A stretch of DNA of 64,000 nt from Hazenella coriacea (GCF_004341825.1 NZ_SMAG01000002.1:186001-250000); one strand, 5' to 3'; counted from the first letter of the stretch, positions 1 through 8,024 are shown. The notes: generated by a model from the letters alone, not told the origin. A program made the numbers and translations.

Positions 1-384
1 ATGAAACCTTATATCTCGATTCAACTTAAAAGTCGTGGCCAGACAGATTCAGAATGGCTTCGGGCTCGTAACATAATCGTACATGCTCTTCAATCAAATG
101 GACTGATACCTAAGCTTCATATCTCTTTTCAAGGATCGATGAAGAACATGTCTTCCCGCTTAGAACAACCCATTGTTCAAGCGTTAAAAAAGTTACATGC
201 CACAGAGATTGAATCGATGCGAACAAGCCATACAGTAAGTATATCTGCATATTCCCCACAGTTACCTGATCGATTAAAGACAGGTGGTGGTTGGATGAAT
301 GTACAGGTTGCTTCTAGATGGAGCCACGATAATCAACGGCTGATCTTTACGATCGGAACGCCGATTATCACCATAGAATACTAG
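1..384 (+). CDS. ywmB: YwmB-like protein, 3' part (truncated by window edge)
   Basis: The frame is open from base 1, so this is probably the C-terminal half (127 residues seen) of a protein that is about 240 residues in Bacillus. YwmB has a TATA-box-binding-protein-like fold and no established function. The identification rests mostly on position: in B. subtilis ywmB stands directly before murAA and spoIID, and the same order is seen here. The stop codon lies 20 nt before the murA start, with the murA ribosome binding site inside that gap, so the two genes are probably co-transcribed. The true start lies outside the window; the ATG at base 1 cannot be judged. Confidence 0.65.
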   Translation: MKPYISIQLKSRGQTDSEWLRARNIIVHALQSNGLIPKLHISFQGSMKNMSSRLEQPIVQALKKLHATEIESMRTSHTVSISAYSPQLPDRLKTGGGWMNVQVASRWSHDNQRLIFTIGTPIITIEY

Positions 385-404
385 TTCATGCGGAGGGAAG
401 ACAC

Positions 405-1712
405 TTGGAAAAAATCATTGTTCAGGGTGGGGCACGTTTAAGAGGAAGAGTAAAAGTACATGGGGCTAAAAACGCCGTACTCCCTCTCATTGCCGCTTCT
501 ATACTCGCTTCACGCGGAGATATTACTATTTTAGATGTTCCTATGCTCGAAGATGTAAAAACGATTACCCAGATGCTAGAACGTCTAGGAATCTCAGTCG
601 AAATAGGAAACGATGAGTTGAAGATTAATGCTGAGAAGCTCAATACCTCCACCGCTTATGATCTTGACGATCTTGTACGTAAAATGCGTGCTTCTTTTAT
701 TGTGATGGGTCCTTTACTTGCACGGAAAAAGCATGCTCGTATTCCATTACCAGGTGGTTGTGCCATTGGGAGTCGTCCGATTGACCTTCATCTCAAAGGA
801 TTAGAAGCGATGGGGGTTACCTTTGATATTACCCAAGGACATATCGAAGGACATGTGGCTGATCGTCTCAAAGGGGCAACGATTTATCTGGACTTTCCAA
901 GTGTAGGAGCAACGCAAAATATTATGATGGCTGCTACTCTTGCTGAAGGCAGAACCGTCATAGAAAATGCCGCTTGTGAACCAGAAATTATCGACTTGGC
1001 TAACTTCCTCAATGTGATGGGAGCTAAAGTACGTGGTGCTGGGACTGATGAGATTCGGATTGATGGAGTAGATATTCTCAGAGGGACTGAATACACAGTA
1101 ATTCCAGATCGGATTGAGGCTGGAACTTATATGGTAGCTGCCGCTGCCACCCGTGGAGAAGTATTTATCGAAGGAGCTATTTCTGATCATCTGACCCCTC
1201 TCATTGCCAAAATGCGTGAAATGGGTGTTCATGTATTGGATGGAGAAAATGGGATTCATGTACGTGCAGATGGAGAGTTAAAGCCGATTGATGTAAAAAC
1301 CCTTCCCCATCCTGGCTTCCCAACAGATATGCAATCACAAATGATGGCATTAATGCTGACGGCTAAGGGAACAAACATCTTGACTGAAACCGTATTTGAA
1401 AACCGGTTTATGCATGTAGAAGAGTTAAAACGGATGGGTGCAAAAATAAAAATTGATGGACGAAGCGCAATCATTGAAGGTGGACGTCCTCTTTCAGGTG
1501 CACAAGTAAAAGCGACTGACTTACGTGCAGGAGCCGCCTTGATCATCGCTGGATTAACAGCAAATGGAGTCACAGAACTAACAGAACTTCTTCATGTGGA
1601 TCGAGGATACGTAGATATTGTAGGGAAGTTTAGTGGACTGGGTGCTCAGATTAAGCGCGTTCATGTAGAAGATGAGAAAGAGACTTCTGTTCACCAACAT
1701 TTTTATGCCTAA
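405..1712 (+). CDS. murA: UDP-N-acetylglucosamine 1-carboxyvinyltransferase (MurA)
   Basis: MurA transfers enolpyruvate from PEP to UDP-GlcNAc, the first committed step of peptidoglycan synthesis in the cytoplasm. The 435 residues match the family length. Visible hallmarks are the substrate-binding Lys-Asn pair at residues 22-23 (GAKNAVLP) and the catalytic, fosfomycin-reactive cysteine at residue 119 in [10 protein letters not shown]. The start is TTG at 405, chosen because GGAGGGA sits 6-8 nt upstream and the N-terminus MEKIIVQGG is typical. It follows ywmB closely and is followed by a hairpin terminator, then spoIID, as in B. subtilis, where this paralogue is murAA. Confidence 0.97.
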   Translation: MEKIIVQGGARLRGRVKVHGAKNAVLPLIAASILASRGDITILDVPMLEDVKTITQMLERLGISVEIGNDELKINAEKLNTSTAYDLDDLVRKMRASFIVMGPLLARKKHARIPLPGGCAIGSRPIDLHLKGLEAMGVTFDITQGHIEGHVADRLKGATIYLDFPSVGATQNIMMAATLAEGRTVIENAACEPEIIDLANFLNVMGAKVRGAGTDEIRIDGVDILRGTEYTVIPDRIEAGTYMVAAAATRGEVFIEGAISDHLTPLIAKMREMGVHVLDGENGIHVRADGELKPIDVKTLPHPGFPTDMQSQMMALMLTAKGTNILTETVFENRFMHVEELKRMGAKIKIDGRSAIIEGGRPLSGAQVKATDLRAGAALIIAGLTANGVTELTELLHVDRGYVDIVGKFSGLGAQIKRVHVEDEKETSVHQHFYA

Positions 1713-1784
1713 CTCGTTTGAACTCTCAACGAATAAGCAGAAATTACCTAGGACGTCGACAATCCAATCATAAGAAAAGAAAAA

Positions 1785-1826
1785 GCAGGTGAGTCTATGC
1801 TAGACTTTACCTGTTTTTTCTTTTTC
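1785..1826 (+). terminator. Intrinsic terminator after murA
   Basis: GCAGGTGAGTCT pairs with AGACTTTACCTG across a 5-nt loop, with one bulged base, and is followed by TTTTTTC and TTTTTC. It separates murA from spoIID. Confidence 0.8.
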
Positions 1827-1904
1827 TAGTTTATTGTTCTAAGTAAGTGATTTACTTTCATAGTTTAGTAGTAAAGATTAAGACAAGAAACGGAGGCGGA
1901 AAAA

Positions 1905-2966
1905 TTGCAGAAGCGAATTATTTTTCTTTTTGTGATACTAACTCTTATGATTTTGCTTGTCCCTACCCTCTTGGTCACGACCTTTTCTGAATCGACTGAT
2001 TCCGTAGCGCAAGTAGAGGCTAAAGAAGCGGTTCAAAAGAAAAAAACTACCATTATCCCTTCTGATGAAAAGATGCCACCGGTTCGTGTTTACTTAACTA
2101 AAGAAAAGAGAGTGCTAGAAGTACCATTAGAGGAGTATATCACAGGAGTTGTGGCCTCCGAGATGCCAGCAGACTTTCATGAAGAGGCATTAAAAGCGCA
2201 AGCTTTGGCAGCTAGAACTTACATTGTCAAACGCCTAACTAAGAAGGAATTTACTGATTTAGCACGTTGGGGAACGATTGCTAAGACTGCGCATGTTACA
2301 GATACTGTTCAACATCAAGTGTTCTCAACAGAACAACAATTACGTAGTCGTTGGGGGATTCAATACGACGAGAAACAAAAGAGGATCGAGTCTGCGGTCC
2401 AAGCAACTAAAGGAAATATCATTGTTTATCAAGGAGAACCCATCTATGCAGCCTTTTTTTCAACTAGTAATGGTCGAACTGAAAACTCTGAAGACTATTT
2501 TCTAACAAACTATCCATATCTGCGAAGTGTCGACTCATCTTGGGACCAACAATCACCGAAATATGATAAAGAACAAGTCCTCACGATGCATCAGTTTACT
2601 CAATTGTTAGCTAAAGAAACGGGTAAATCCATTGCCATTCCAACAGCTGCTAGCCCAGGTCAATGGATGCGTGTGATTGAAAAAACAGCAGGAAATCGAA
2701 TTCTCAAAATTCGAATAGGTGATGAGATCTTTTCAGGGCGTGAAGTGAGAGAAGCACTGCACTTAGCATCTTCCGATTTTAGTTGGCAGGTAAAAGGAAA
2801 CGAAATGATCTTTACCACTAGAGGCTATGGTCATGGTGTAGGGATGAGCCAATGGGGTGCCCATTTAATGGCTAAACAAGGGAAAGAAGTGCTAGATATT
2901 ATTCAGCATTATTACCAAGGTGTGAAAGTTAAACCCATTTCAGCTGTTCAGGGGGACAAAAAATAG
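1905..2966 (+). CDS. spoIID: Stage II sporulation protein D (peptidoglycan lytic transglycosylase)
   Basis: SpoIID cuts septal peptidoglycan glycan strands during engulfment, working with SpoIIM and SpoIIP in the mother-cell membrane. The 353-residue product has one N-terminal membrane anchor (about residues 4-26). It then has the SpoIID core with EEYITGVVASEMP, in which Glu86 corresponds to the catalytic Glu88 of B. subtilis. The C-terminal GYGHGVGMSQWGA motif is also present. The start is TTG at 1905, with CGGAGGCGG 6 nt upstream. A sigma-E promoter is expected, but no convincing match was found. The stop codon is built into the following hairpin terminator. Confidence 0.96.
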   Translation: MQKRIIFLFVILTLMILLVPTLLVTTFSESTDSVAQVEAKEAVQKKKTTIIPSDEKMPPVRVYLTKEKRVLEVPLEEYITGVVASEMPADFHEEALKAQALAARTYIVKRLTKKEFTDLARWGTIAKTAHVTDTVQHQVFSTEQQLRSRWGIQYDEKQKRIESAVQATKGNIIVYQGEPIYAAFFSTSNGRTENSEDYFLTNYPYLRSVDSSWDQQSPKYDKEQVLTMHQFTQLLAKETGKSIAIPTAASPGQWMRVIEKTAGNRILKIRIGDEIFSGREVREALHLASSDFSWQVKGNEMIFTTRGYGHGVGMSQWGAHLMAKQGKEVLDIIQHYYQGVKVKPISAVQGDKK

Positions 2967-2998
2967 CACTGTTCTTTGATGGGCAGTGCTATTTATAA
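2963..2998 (+). terminator. Terminator after spoIID
   Basis: ATAGCACTG and CAGTGCTAT form a perfect 9-bp stem that overlaps the spoIID stop codon and is followed by TTATAATAT. The region resembles the palindrome at 3791-3816 after splB and may be part of the same duplicated segment. Confidence 0.65.
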
Positions 2999-3000
2999 TA

Positions 3001-3110
3001 TAGCTGGTGACTGCATTTGGAAAGTATTGATGAATAAGCTGTATCGGAGCAATGATGAATCCAAGAGGATCATTAACAAAAGCTACTTTGTTAGCTGCTT
3101 TGATTCACAT
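3001..3110 (-). pseudogene. Degenerate, internally deleted copy of the splB 3' end
   Basis: About 40 bases from 3004 match 3833-3872 and about 65 bases from 3049 match 4139-4205, both inside the intact splB gene and in the same orientation. The roughly 265 nt between those two blocks are missing here. The fragment cannot encode the lyase. Together with the similar hairpin before it, it shows a partial duplication of the splB terminus. The plus strand has a chance fusion frame 3052-3210 (52 codons) whose last 33 codons, after the splB-like part, could be the tail of another lost gene. Confidence 0.75.
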
Positions 3111-3211
3111 TGATGATGATTCTAATGAAGATGCCAATAGTGCAGTTGATGTCATAGCTTACTGGCATGTTGGATTAAATCGTGATGTAATTATGAAAGG
3201 GGTGGAATGAT

Positions 3212-3742
3212 TTGATTAAATTAATTAAACAGGAAGAAAGTGAAACTATCTATTGGGAAGTTTGGCAAAACGGTAGAACCTTAATCATCCATTACGGCAC
3301 AGTCGGGGATCTTGGAGAAACAGAAGAGATGAAATTGCCTGTGTTTCAAAGGGCAGAAAAATTAATGGATGAACTAGCTAAAGAAAAAGTTAATGACGGT
3401 TTTGAGTACCTAGAAGAGGATGAATTGTTTCAGCTAGTGGTTCAATATAGTTATAAAGAAAATGAAGGGCAAACAGCACTTAAGCTTAGATACACTGTTG
3501 AAGACTTAATGAACGAATGTTTAGGTTGGACAGGCAATGGTTCATGTGATGGTGGCGATATCGGAAGTGGAACAGCTAATATTTTCAACTACGTGGTTGA
3601 TGTAGAAAAGGCTACACAAACCATTGTAGAGGAATTAATAAATAACAATTTAATAGAGGGTGCAAAAATTGCTTATTTAAATCCTGAAGATGAAGAATAT
3701 ATCGTTTTATACCCCGTAGGAGCAGAATTTGACCTGATGTAA
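3212..3742 (+). CDS. WGR-domain-like protein of unknown function
   Basis: A 176-residue acidic cytoplasmic protein with no signal peptide or membrane segment. Residues 14-40 (WEVWQNGRTLIIHYG, then VGDLGE) resemble a WGR domain, a small module found in PARP-like and MolR-like proteins and implicated in nucleic-acid binding. The C-terminal part (about residues 125-170) has a second alpha/beta segment that I do not recognise. The start is TTG at 3212, with GAAAGGGGTGG upstream. The gene sits between a broken splB fragment and intact splB, with no counterpart at this place in B. subtilis, so it is probably an insertion. No specific function is claimed. Confidence 0.6.
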   Translation: MIKLIKQEESETIYWEVWQNGRTLIIHYGTVGDLGETEEMKLPVFQRAEKLMDELAKEKVNDGFEYLEEDELFQLVVQYSYKENEGQTALKLRYTVEDLMNECLGWTGNGSCDGGDIGSGTANIFNYVVDVEKATQTIVEELINNNLIEGAKIAYLNPEDEEYIVLYPVGAEFDLM

Positions 3743-3785
3743 AAGAGCGTTGCGATTTCTCATTATTCAGCACTATTGCAAACAA

Positions 3786-3816
3786 AAAATAGCAATGTCC
3801 TTTAAAGGACATTGCT
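3786..3816. terminator. Bidirectional terminator between the WGR gene and splB
   Basis: AGCAATGTCCTTT and AAAGGACATTGCT form an uninterrupted 13-bp palindrome (3791-3816). On the minus strand it is followed by ATTTTTTGTT, so it mainly serves splB. Confidence 0.8.
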
Positions 3817-3818
3817 GG

Positions 3819-4841
3819 TTAGGTAATATAACTGATGACTGCATTTGGAAAGTATTGATTGATAAGATGTTTCATATGCTCATGGATCGCTTTCATATGA
3901 ACATCAGGATAGACATACTTGGTGCGTCCGTAACGACCCCATTTCTTCTTTCTTTCTTCCTCGTTCATTTCGAGCTTTGTTTGAGGATATCTCTTTTCAA
4001 TGATATTTTTGGCTGTTTTAGTGAAGCGATGAGTGATTAATTCAAAGGTTAAGTCAGGTAGGTCACTAGGTAAGGTATTCGCTAATTTTCTCACTAAATC
4101 ATGATATTGCTCTTCCCAACCCTCAAAGATCATAATCGGGGCAATGATGAATCCAAGAGGATAATTGGCAAGAGCTACTTTGTTAGCTGCTTTGATTCGT
4201 TCATCAATGGGTGAAGTGCCTGGCTCAAACTGGTTAACTACATAAGAGGCATTGATACTAAATCGAAACCGTGTATGTCCTTGATGATTTGCATCCAGTA
4301 AGGAATCTACATGAGCAAACTTGGTAACAAAACGGAGACGACCTAATTTTTGTTGACCGATAAACTCGATCGTTTTCTTTAATGAGCCTGTGATATGTTC
4401 GATCCCTACAGGGTCTGATGTACAAGCTGCTTCAAAACGGGTGATCTCTGGGGCTCTCTCATGAATATATTGAAGAGTTTGTTGAAAGATATCCTCCAGG
4501 TTCACATAGACCCGAATATAAGGTCTTTTTCCCATCGTCGTCTGTAGATAACAATAGTGACAATGTCCCATACATCCTGTAGCCAAAGGTAGCGCATATT
4601 CGGCAGAAGGCTTAGAGGTATCAAACTTAAGTGTCTTACGAACTCCTATGACTAATGTTCGTTTGGCAATTCGGTATTTTTCTAATTCGGTTTCACCAGG
4701 TAAATCAGTGATTCGATTATGAGAGGTAGTCATTTTGATTGGGATGTCTAATCCCCGATATTTTTCGTACAATTCTTGACCTAACGGATAGTTGAGTGCA
4801 TTCGGTTCAAAGTAGATGAGATCTGGCTGGAATGGCTTCAT
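3819..4841 (-). CDS. splB: Spore photoproduct lyase (radical SAM)
   Basis: Repairs the spore photoproduct thymine dimer in germinating spores using a [4Fe-4S] cluster and S-adenosylmethionine. With the start used here the protein has 340 residues, and the cluster cysteines of GCMGHCHYC fall at 90, 94 and 97, the numbering known for B. subtilis SplB. The hydrogen-donor cysteine (EAACTSD) falls at 140, against 141 in B. subtilis. An upstream in-frame ATG at 4874 exists, but AGGAGG lies 6 nt before the ATG at 4841, which decides the start. No splA is present. A forespore sigma-G promoter is expected but was not recognised. Confidence 0.96.
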   Translation of the reverse strand: MKPFQPDLIYFEPNALNYPLGQELYEKYRGLDIPIKMTTSHNRITDLPGETELEKYRIAKRTLVIGVRKTLKFDTSKPSAEYALPLATGCMGHCHYCYLQTTMGKRPYIRVYVNLEDIFQQTLQYIHERAPEITRFEAACTSDPVGIEHITGSLKKTIEFIGQQKLGRLRFVTKFAHVDSLLDANHQGHTRFRFSINASYVVNQFEPGTSPIDERIKAANKVALANYPLGFIIAPIMIFEGWEEQYHDLVRKLANTLPSDLPDLTFELITHRFTKTAKNIIEKRYPQTKLEMNEEERKKKWGRYGRTKYVYPDVHMKAIHEHMKHLINQYFPNAVISYIT

Positions 4842-4943
4842 CATCCACCTCCTATGGAGAATAGGGTTTTCCAACCGGCTAAAAGTTATACAAGTTTGTG
4901 GGAATGTAATCAGGTAGAATTCGAATAGTGGAGCAAACTTCTA

Positions 4944-5140
4944 CTATTCTTCGTAAGGGATCAGCTCATGGAAGGCAAAATCGAGCTTCGATGATAACCG
5001 TTTGGTAATCATGGCTTCATCGACACTACAGTCATCAATGATCTTGAGTTGACATACTACTGGTTGTGAATTTACGAAAAATTGACAGCGTTGGGTATAA
5101 AATGAGTTTTCTCTGTCAAAGATGGTTGCTGAGGTGATTA
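4944..5140 (-). other. Possible 5'-broken small gene antisense to the spoIIQ leader
   Basis: On the minus strand an open frame of about 65 codons runs into a TAG at 4944-4946. Its sequence looks protein-like (for example SVDEAMITKRLSSKLDFAFH near the end), but it has no ATG, GTG or TTG in a plausible place and no ribosome binding site upstream; the frame continues antisense into spoIIQ. GAATAGT/ACTATTC form a hairpin over the stop, as at several real gene ends in this window. It could be a gene that lost its start, or chance. No family was recognised. Confidence 0.25.
5095..5124 (+). promoter_or_regulatory. Candidate sigma-F promoter for spoIIQ
   Basis: GTATA (5095-5099), a 15-nt spacer, then GTCAAAGATG. 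This matches the sigma-F consensus GYATA/15/GGNNANAHTR at all of the -35 and 8 of 10 positions of the -10. It ends 20 nt before the spoIIQ start, and spoIIQ is a forespore sigma-F gene in B. subtilis. Confidence 0.5.
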
Positions 5141-5144
5141 ATCG

Positions 5145-5837
5145 ATGAAACCTGAGGAACCAAACAACAAAATTCCATCCTTTGAAAAAGCAAAACGCCG
5201 TTTAAAATGGAAACGACTTCTAGCTAAAAAGTGGTTTTTCCCAGCTGTTTATTTAGCAGCTGCAGCACTGATTCTCACACTCGCTTGGGTGTATCAAGGA
5301 TACAAACTACAGGAAGTATCCAAACAAACTAAACTTCCAGTTAGTCAAGATACGATTCTACCTACAGAACCTCTACCCATGAATCCAACAGATGATCAGT
5401 TAGCCATGCCTGTATCTAAAGATTCACAAGCGGAAAAAACCATGGAGTATTATGATGAAGCGACTCCGGAAAATAAACGTGAAGCTTCTTTAGTGAGATA
5501 CGCAAGTGCCTTATGGCCTCACAGTGGTATGGACTTTGCTAGAAAAGACGGAAAAACGTTTGATGTTGTTGCTACATTAGATGGTAAAGTTGTCCGTGTA
5601 GAAGATCATCCCATTGTTGGACAACAAATTGAGATTCAGCATGAGAGTGGGATCGTAAGTGTTTATCAAAGCCTCGATGATATCAAAGTTAAAAAAGGTC
5701 AAGCTGTAAAAGAAGGAGATGTCATCGCTAAAGCGGGTCGCAACACTTTTGAAAAAGATGCAGGGATTCATCTCCATTTTGAAATTCGAAATAAACAAAA
5801 CCAAACGTTGAATCCTGAGCAATACTTAAAAAATTAA
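5145..5837 (+). CDS. spoIIQ: Stage II sporulation protein Q, LytM/M23 domain
   Basis: Forespore membrane protein that docks to SpoIIIAH across the intermembrane space and anchors the engulfment channel. The 230-residue protein (B. subtilis about 283) has a basic cytoplasmic head, one membrane segment (about 32-50), a linker, and a LytM domain from about 118 to 228. All M23 metal ligands are present: His126 and Asp130 in HSGMD, and His209/His211 in HLHFE. B. subtilis SpoIIQ has a serine in place of the first histidine. The start is ATG 5145, with GAGGTGA upstream, and a terminator follows at 5844. Confidence 0.93.
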   Translation: MKPEEPNNKIPSFEKAKRRLKWKRLLAKKWFFPAVYLAAAALILTLAWVYQGYKLQEVSKQTKLPVSQDTILPTEPLPMNPTDDQLAMPVSKDSQAEKTMEYYDEATPENKREASLVRYASALWPHSGMDFARKDGKTFDVVATLDGKVVRVEDHPIVGQQIEIQHESGIVSVYQSLDDIKVKKGQAVKEGDVIAKAGRNTFEKDAGIHLHFEIRNKQNQTLNPEQYLKN

Positions 5838-5843
5838 TGTGGG

Positions 5844-5870
5844 ACCGTCCTTAGTTAGGGCGGTTTTTTT
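5844..5870 (+). terminator. Terminator after spoIIQ
   Basis: ACCGTCC pairs with GGGCGGT (one G-U pair) over a 7-nt loop, followed by TTTTTTT. Confidence 0.85.
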
Positions 5871-5914
5871 ATTTGTTTGAATTAGACCTCGAGGCGGTTC
5901 TAATTCAAACAAAT
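5871..5914. repeat. Large inverted repeat between spoIIQ and spoIIID
   Basis: ATTTGTTTGAATTAG (5871-5885) is exactly complementary to CTAATTCAAACAAAT (5900-5914). ACC/GGT extends the stem after a one-base bulge. The loop is GC-rich (CTCGAGG). The repeat begins directly at the T-run of the spoIIQ terminator and is not needed for that terminator. No repeat-element family was recognised. Confidence 0.8.
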
Positions 5915-5948
5915 ATCACGTTTTAGCTTGTCAAGGCTTGTTTATAGA

Positions 5949-5976
5949 GAATAACCCTTCAAACCGCTCATATAAT
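5949..5976 (+). promoter_or_regulatory. Candidate sigma-E promoter for spoIIID
   Basis: GAATAAC, 13 nt, then CATATAAT. The -10 matches the sigma-E consensus CATACAMT at 7 of 8 positions and the -35 matches KMATATT at 5 of 7. It lies 34 nt upstream of the GTG start; spoIIID is a sigma-E gene in B. subtilis. Confidence 0.45.
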
Positions 5977-6010
5977 GTACCAAATATGACGAGAGGAGGA
6001 GAGCCATCAA

Positions 6011-6304
6011 GTGCATGATTATATAAAAGAAAGAACCATAAAAATAGGGCAATACTTTGTAGAGACTAGAAATACGGTACGGACTATTGCTAAAGAATTT
6101 GGGGTCTCCAAAAGTACGGTTCATAAAGATTTGACGGAGCGTTTACCTGAAATTAATCCAGATTTAGCAAGTCAAGTGAAAGAGATTCTTGAGTATCATA
6201 AATCGATTCGCCATATTCGAGGAGGGGAAGCAACAAAAATAAAATATAAGCGAAAATCTCCAGTTAAAGATCTGAGGTCAAGGGAGATCACAGTTAGGAT
6301 TTAA
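6011..6304 (+). CDS. spoIIID: Sporulation transcriptional regulator SpoIIID
   Basis: Small DNA-binding protein that activates and represses mother-cell sigma-E and sigma-K genes. The 97 residues (B. subtilis 93) are almost collinear with the known protein: MHDYIKERTIKIG at the start, a helix-turn-helix around IAKEFGVSKSTVHKDL (about 24-42), and SIRHIRGGEATK. The GTG start at 6011 follows GAGGAGGAG and gives the same N-terminus as in Bacillus. The C-terminal tail differs. In B. subtilis mbl and flhOP follow; here they do not. Confidence 0.96.
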   Translation: MHDYIKERTIKIGQYFVETRNTVRTIAKEFGVSKSTVHKDLTERLPEINPDLASQVKEILEYHKSIRHIRGGEATKIKYKRKSPVKDLRSREITVRI

Positions 6305-6319
6305 ATATCTAATCTCTAC

Positions 6320-6395
6320 AGCACCGGAAAAATGGTTAATATATTTCGTTATGTTTTGAAGGTTTTATGGATTTTAAATAAATTCCGGTGCTTTT
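6320..6395 (+). terminator. Long-loop inverted repeat after spoIIID
   Basis: AGCACCGGAA (6320-6329) is complementary to TTCCGGTGCT (6383-6392), followed by TTT. The 53-nt loop is unusually long for a terminator, so the structure may have another role; no other terminator follows spoIIID. Confidence 0.45.
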
Positions 6396-6598
6396 CGATA
6401 TGAAAACCCACAAAACTCTCACATACTGGTTGAAACGTTAGTGTAGACTTATGTCAAGAGTTACGATATATTCTATTTATGAACAGTTGGAATGAGCCCA
6501 TGAATTAGTTAATATGATCGATTTTTCCTTGAAAGTATGTTTCTTTTAATAGGACGAGCAGTTATTAAGTAGAAGTTAGCTTGGAGAGGAAATGCTAA

Positions 6599-7321
6599 AT
6601 GAGTTATCCGGACAAAGAAAAACGAGTTGATAATCAGTCGGGAAAAGTGGAGAATCGTCCAACAGAGCCTAGTAGAAAGAAACCGAATCCCCCATTAAAA
6701 GAGCTAAGTAAAGAGCAAGAATCACGTTTGCCTGTGGGTAAGCTCAAATGGAGCAAAGAGGAAGAAGAGGTACAAGATACACAATTGAATTTGGGGAATA
6801 ATAAGCAACAACCAAATTCTCCAGCTCCTAAGATGGATGAAGATCATATAGAGAAAGCATCAACAAAAGAAGTGCATGATCAGATTGCAGCTAGTCAAAG
6901 TAGTGAAAATCTGTCAGAGCCTTATCAATCGTCACCAGAAGGTAACGACAATTCGAAGCAACGTTCCTTATCTTTAGAGGATACGTTAACTCCGATCGAT
7001 TTTAAAGAGTATCCAATTGAACCTGATCCAAAAGAAGAGACTTCTTCAGCAAAAAATCGATCGACTAGGTCTAAAGGGAATTCAAATATGTCAACATTAG
7101 ATCTGGGTGAAGATGATGGTGATCATACCGATGAAGGTGAATCATCGCAAGGGAAAGTTATTGCCAAGAAAGCGTTGAAGATTTTATGGTTACCATTACT
7201 TCTGATCATTGTACTAATTGTTGGGCTAATGTTTGGGCACTCTTTTGGTGGAGAGTCTGCAACTGGTGTGTTTGATTTAAGTATGTGGGAACACATTTAT
7301 GATCTCATCTACTCTGAATAA
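6599..7321 (+). CDS. EpuA-type membrane protein ('RNA polymerase subunit beta' family PF11772)
   Basis: A 240-residue protein made of a hydrophilic, Pro/Ser/Glu-rich N-terminal region (about 1-190, probably disordered) and a short C-terminal domain with one membrane segment (about 195-215). Its tail FDLSMWEHIYDLI matches the EpuA pattern. Databases often name this family DNA-directed RNA polymerase subunit beta, which is misleading, since the protein is not RpoB. Such a gene occurs between the spoIIID/flhOP region and fabZ in other Bacillales, which agrees with this position. The ATG at 6599 follows GGAGAGGAAATG. The function is unknown; the long tail is the odd feature. Confidence 0.65.
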   Translation: MSYPDKEKRVDNQSGKVENRPTEPSRKKPNPPLKELSKEQESRLPVGKLKWSKEEEEVQDTQLNLGNNKQQPNSPAPKMDEDHIEKASTKEVHDQIAASQSSENLSEPYQSSPEGNDNSKQRSLSLEDTLTPIDFKEYPIEPDPKEETSSAKNRSTRSKGNSNMSTLDLGEDDGDHTDEGESSQGKVIAKKALKILWLPLLLIIVLIVGLMFGHSFGGESATGVFDLSMWEHIYDLIYSE

Positions 7322-7322
7322 A

Positions 7323-7360
7323 CCCGTCTATGTAAGGGAGCAACAGACGGGAGTCTTTTG
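7323..7360 (+). terminator. Terminator after the EpuA-type gene
   Basis: CCCGTCT/AGACGGG stem with a 15-nt loop, followed by AGTCTTTTG. It begins 2 nt after the stop codon. Confidence 0.7.
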
Positions 7361-7419
7361 TGTTTATCTACGATGTGATGTCCACTTTGTCGGCAAGGCT
7401 GTAAGGAGGGAGTCCTAAG

Positions 7420-7941
7420 ATGAACTTGCCCAATTTGCTTACCTTGGTTCGTTTTGCTTTAATCCCTGTTTACTTTGTTGTATTCTTTTCAGAACTACCA
7501 GGGAACATGTTATGGGCGTTAGGGATTGTTCTCCTTGCAGGGATCACCGATGTCGTCGATGGTTACCTTGCTCGTAGGAATCATCAAATTACCCAATTGG
7601 GAATTATGTTAGATCCCCTCGCCGATAAATTGATGATGCTTTCCGTCTTTTTATCTCTGTTGATTTCTGGAAAAATTAGTATTTGGGCAGCAGCTGCTAT
7701 TTTCTTCCGGGATGCAGCGATGATCGTCTGCTCTGCTATTTTCCATTTCAGTGGAAGAAAAACGGTACCAGCAAATATCCTCGGCAAACTAACAACATTC
7801 CTGTTCTACATTGCGCTATTTATGATTATGTTGAGCTATCCAATGGCTGAGACATTTTTATGGGTTGTGATTGTACTTTCCTATATCACTACACTCATCT
7901 ACATGCTTCAGCTAAAAACGATCAACGAACAGACCTTGTAA
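7420..7941 (+). CDS. CDP-alcohol phosphatidyltransferase family protein (PgsA-like)
   Basis: Integral membrane enzyme that exchanges CMP of a CDP-lipid for an alcohol such as glycerol-3-phosphate. The 173 residues carry five to six hydrophobic segments. The complete family signature is present: Asp44, Asp47, Gly48, Ala51, Arg52, then Gly61, Asp65 and Asp69 (DVVDGYLAR and GIMLDPLAD). It is a little shorter than canonical PgsA (about 190). Phosphatidylglycerophosphate synthase is the likeliest activity, but the acceptor cannot be read from the sequence and another pgsA may exist elsewhere. The ATG follows AAGGAGGGAG and a strong terminator follows the gene. Confidence 0.85.
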   Translation: MNLPNLLTLVRFALIPVYFVVFFSELPGNMLWALGIVLLAGITDVVDGYLARRNHQITQLGIMLDPLADKLMMLSVFLSLLISGKISIWAAAAIFFRDAAMIVCSAIFHFSGRKTVPANILGKLTTFLFYIALFMIMLSYPMAETFLWVVIVLSYITTLIYMLQLKTINEQTL

Positions 7942-7945
7942 TAGA

Positions 7946-7981
7946 AGAATCGGGGTGAAATTTCTTCCCGATTCTTTTTTT
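7946..7981 (+). terminator. Terminator after the PgsA-like gene
   Basis: AGAATCGGG/CCCGATTCT stem with a 12-nt loop and a T-rich tail TTTTTTTG. Confidence 0.9.
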
Positions 7982-8024
7982 GTTTTTAGATATCTTGTAT
8001 GATAATTAGCTAGGAGGTGCCCGT

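Noticed and set aside
1839-1866. Sigma-E promoter of spoIID
   Set aside because: CATAGTTT has only 5 of 8 matches and no acceptable -35 lies 13-14 nt upstream.
3750-4040. 96-codon plus-strand ORF opposite splB
   Set aside because: It starts in a terminator region and is wholly the antisense shadow of the radical SAM gene.
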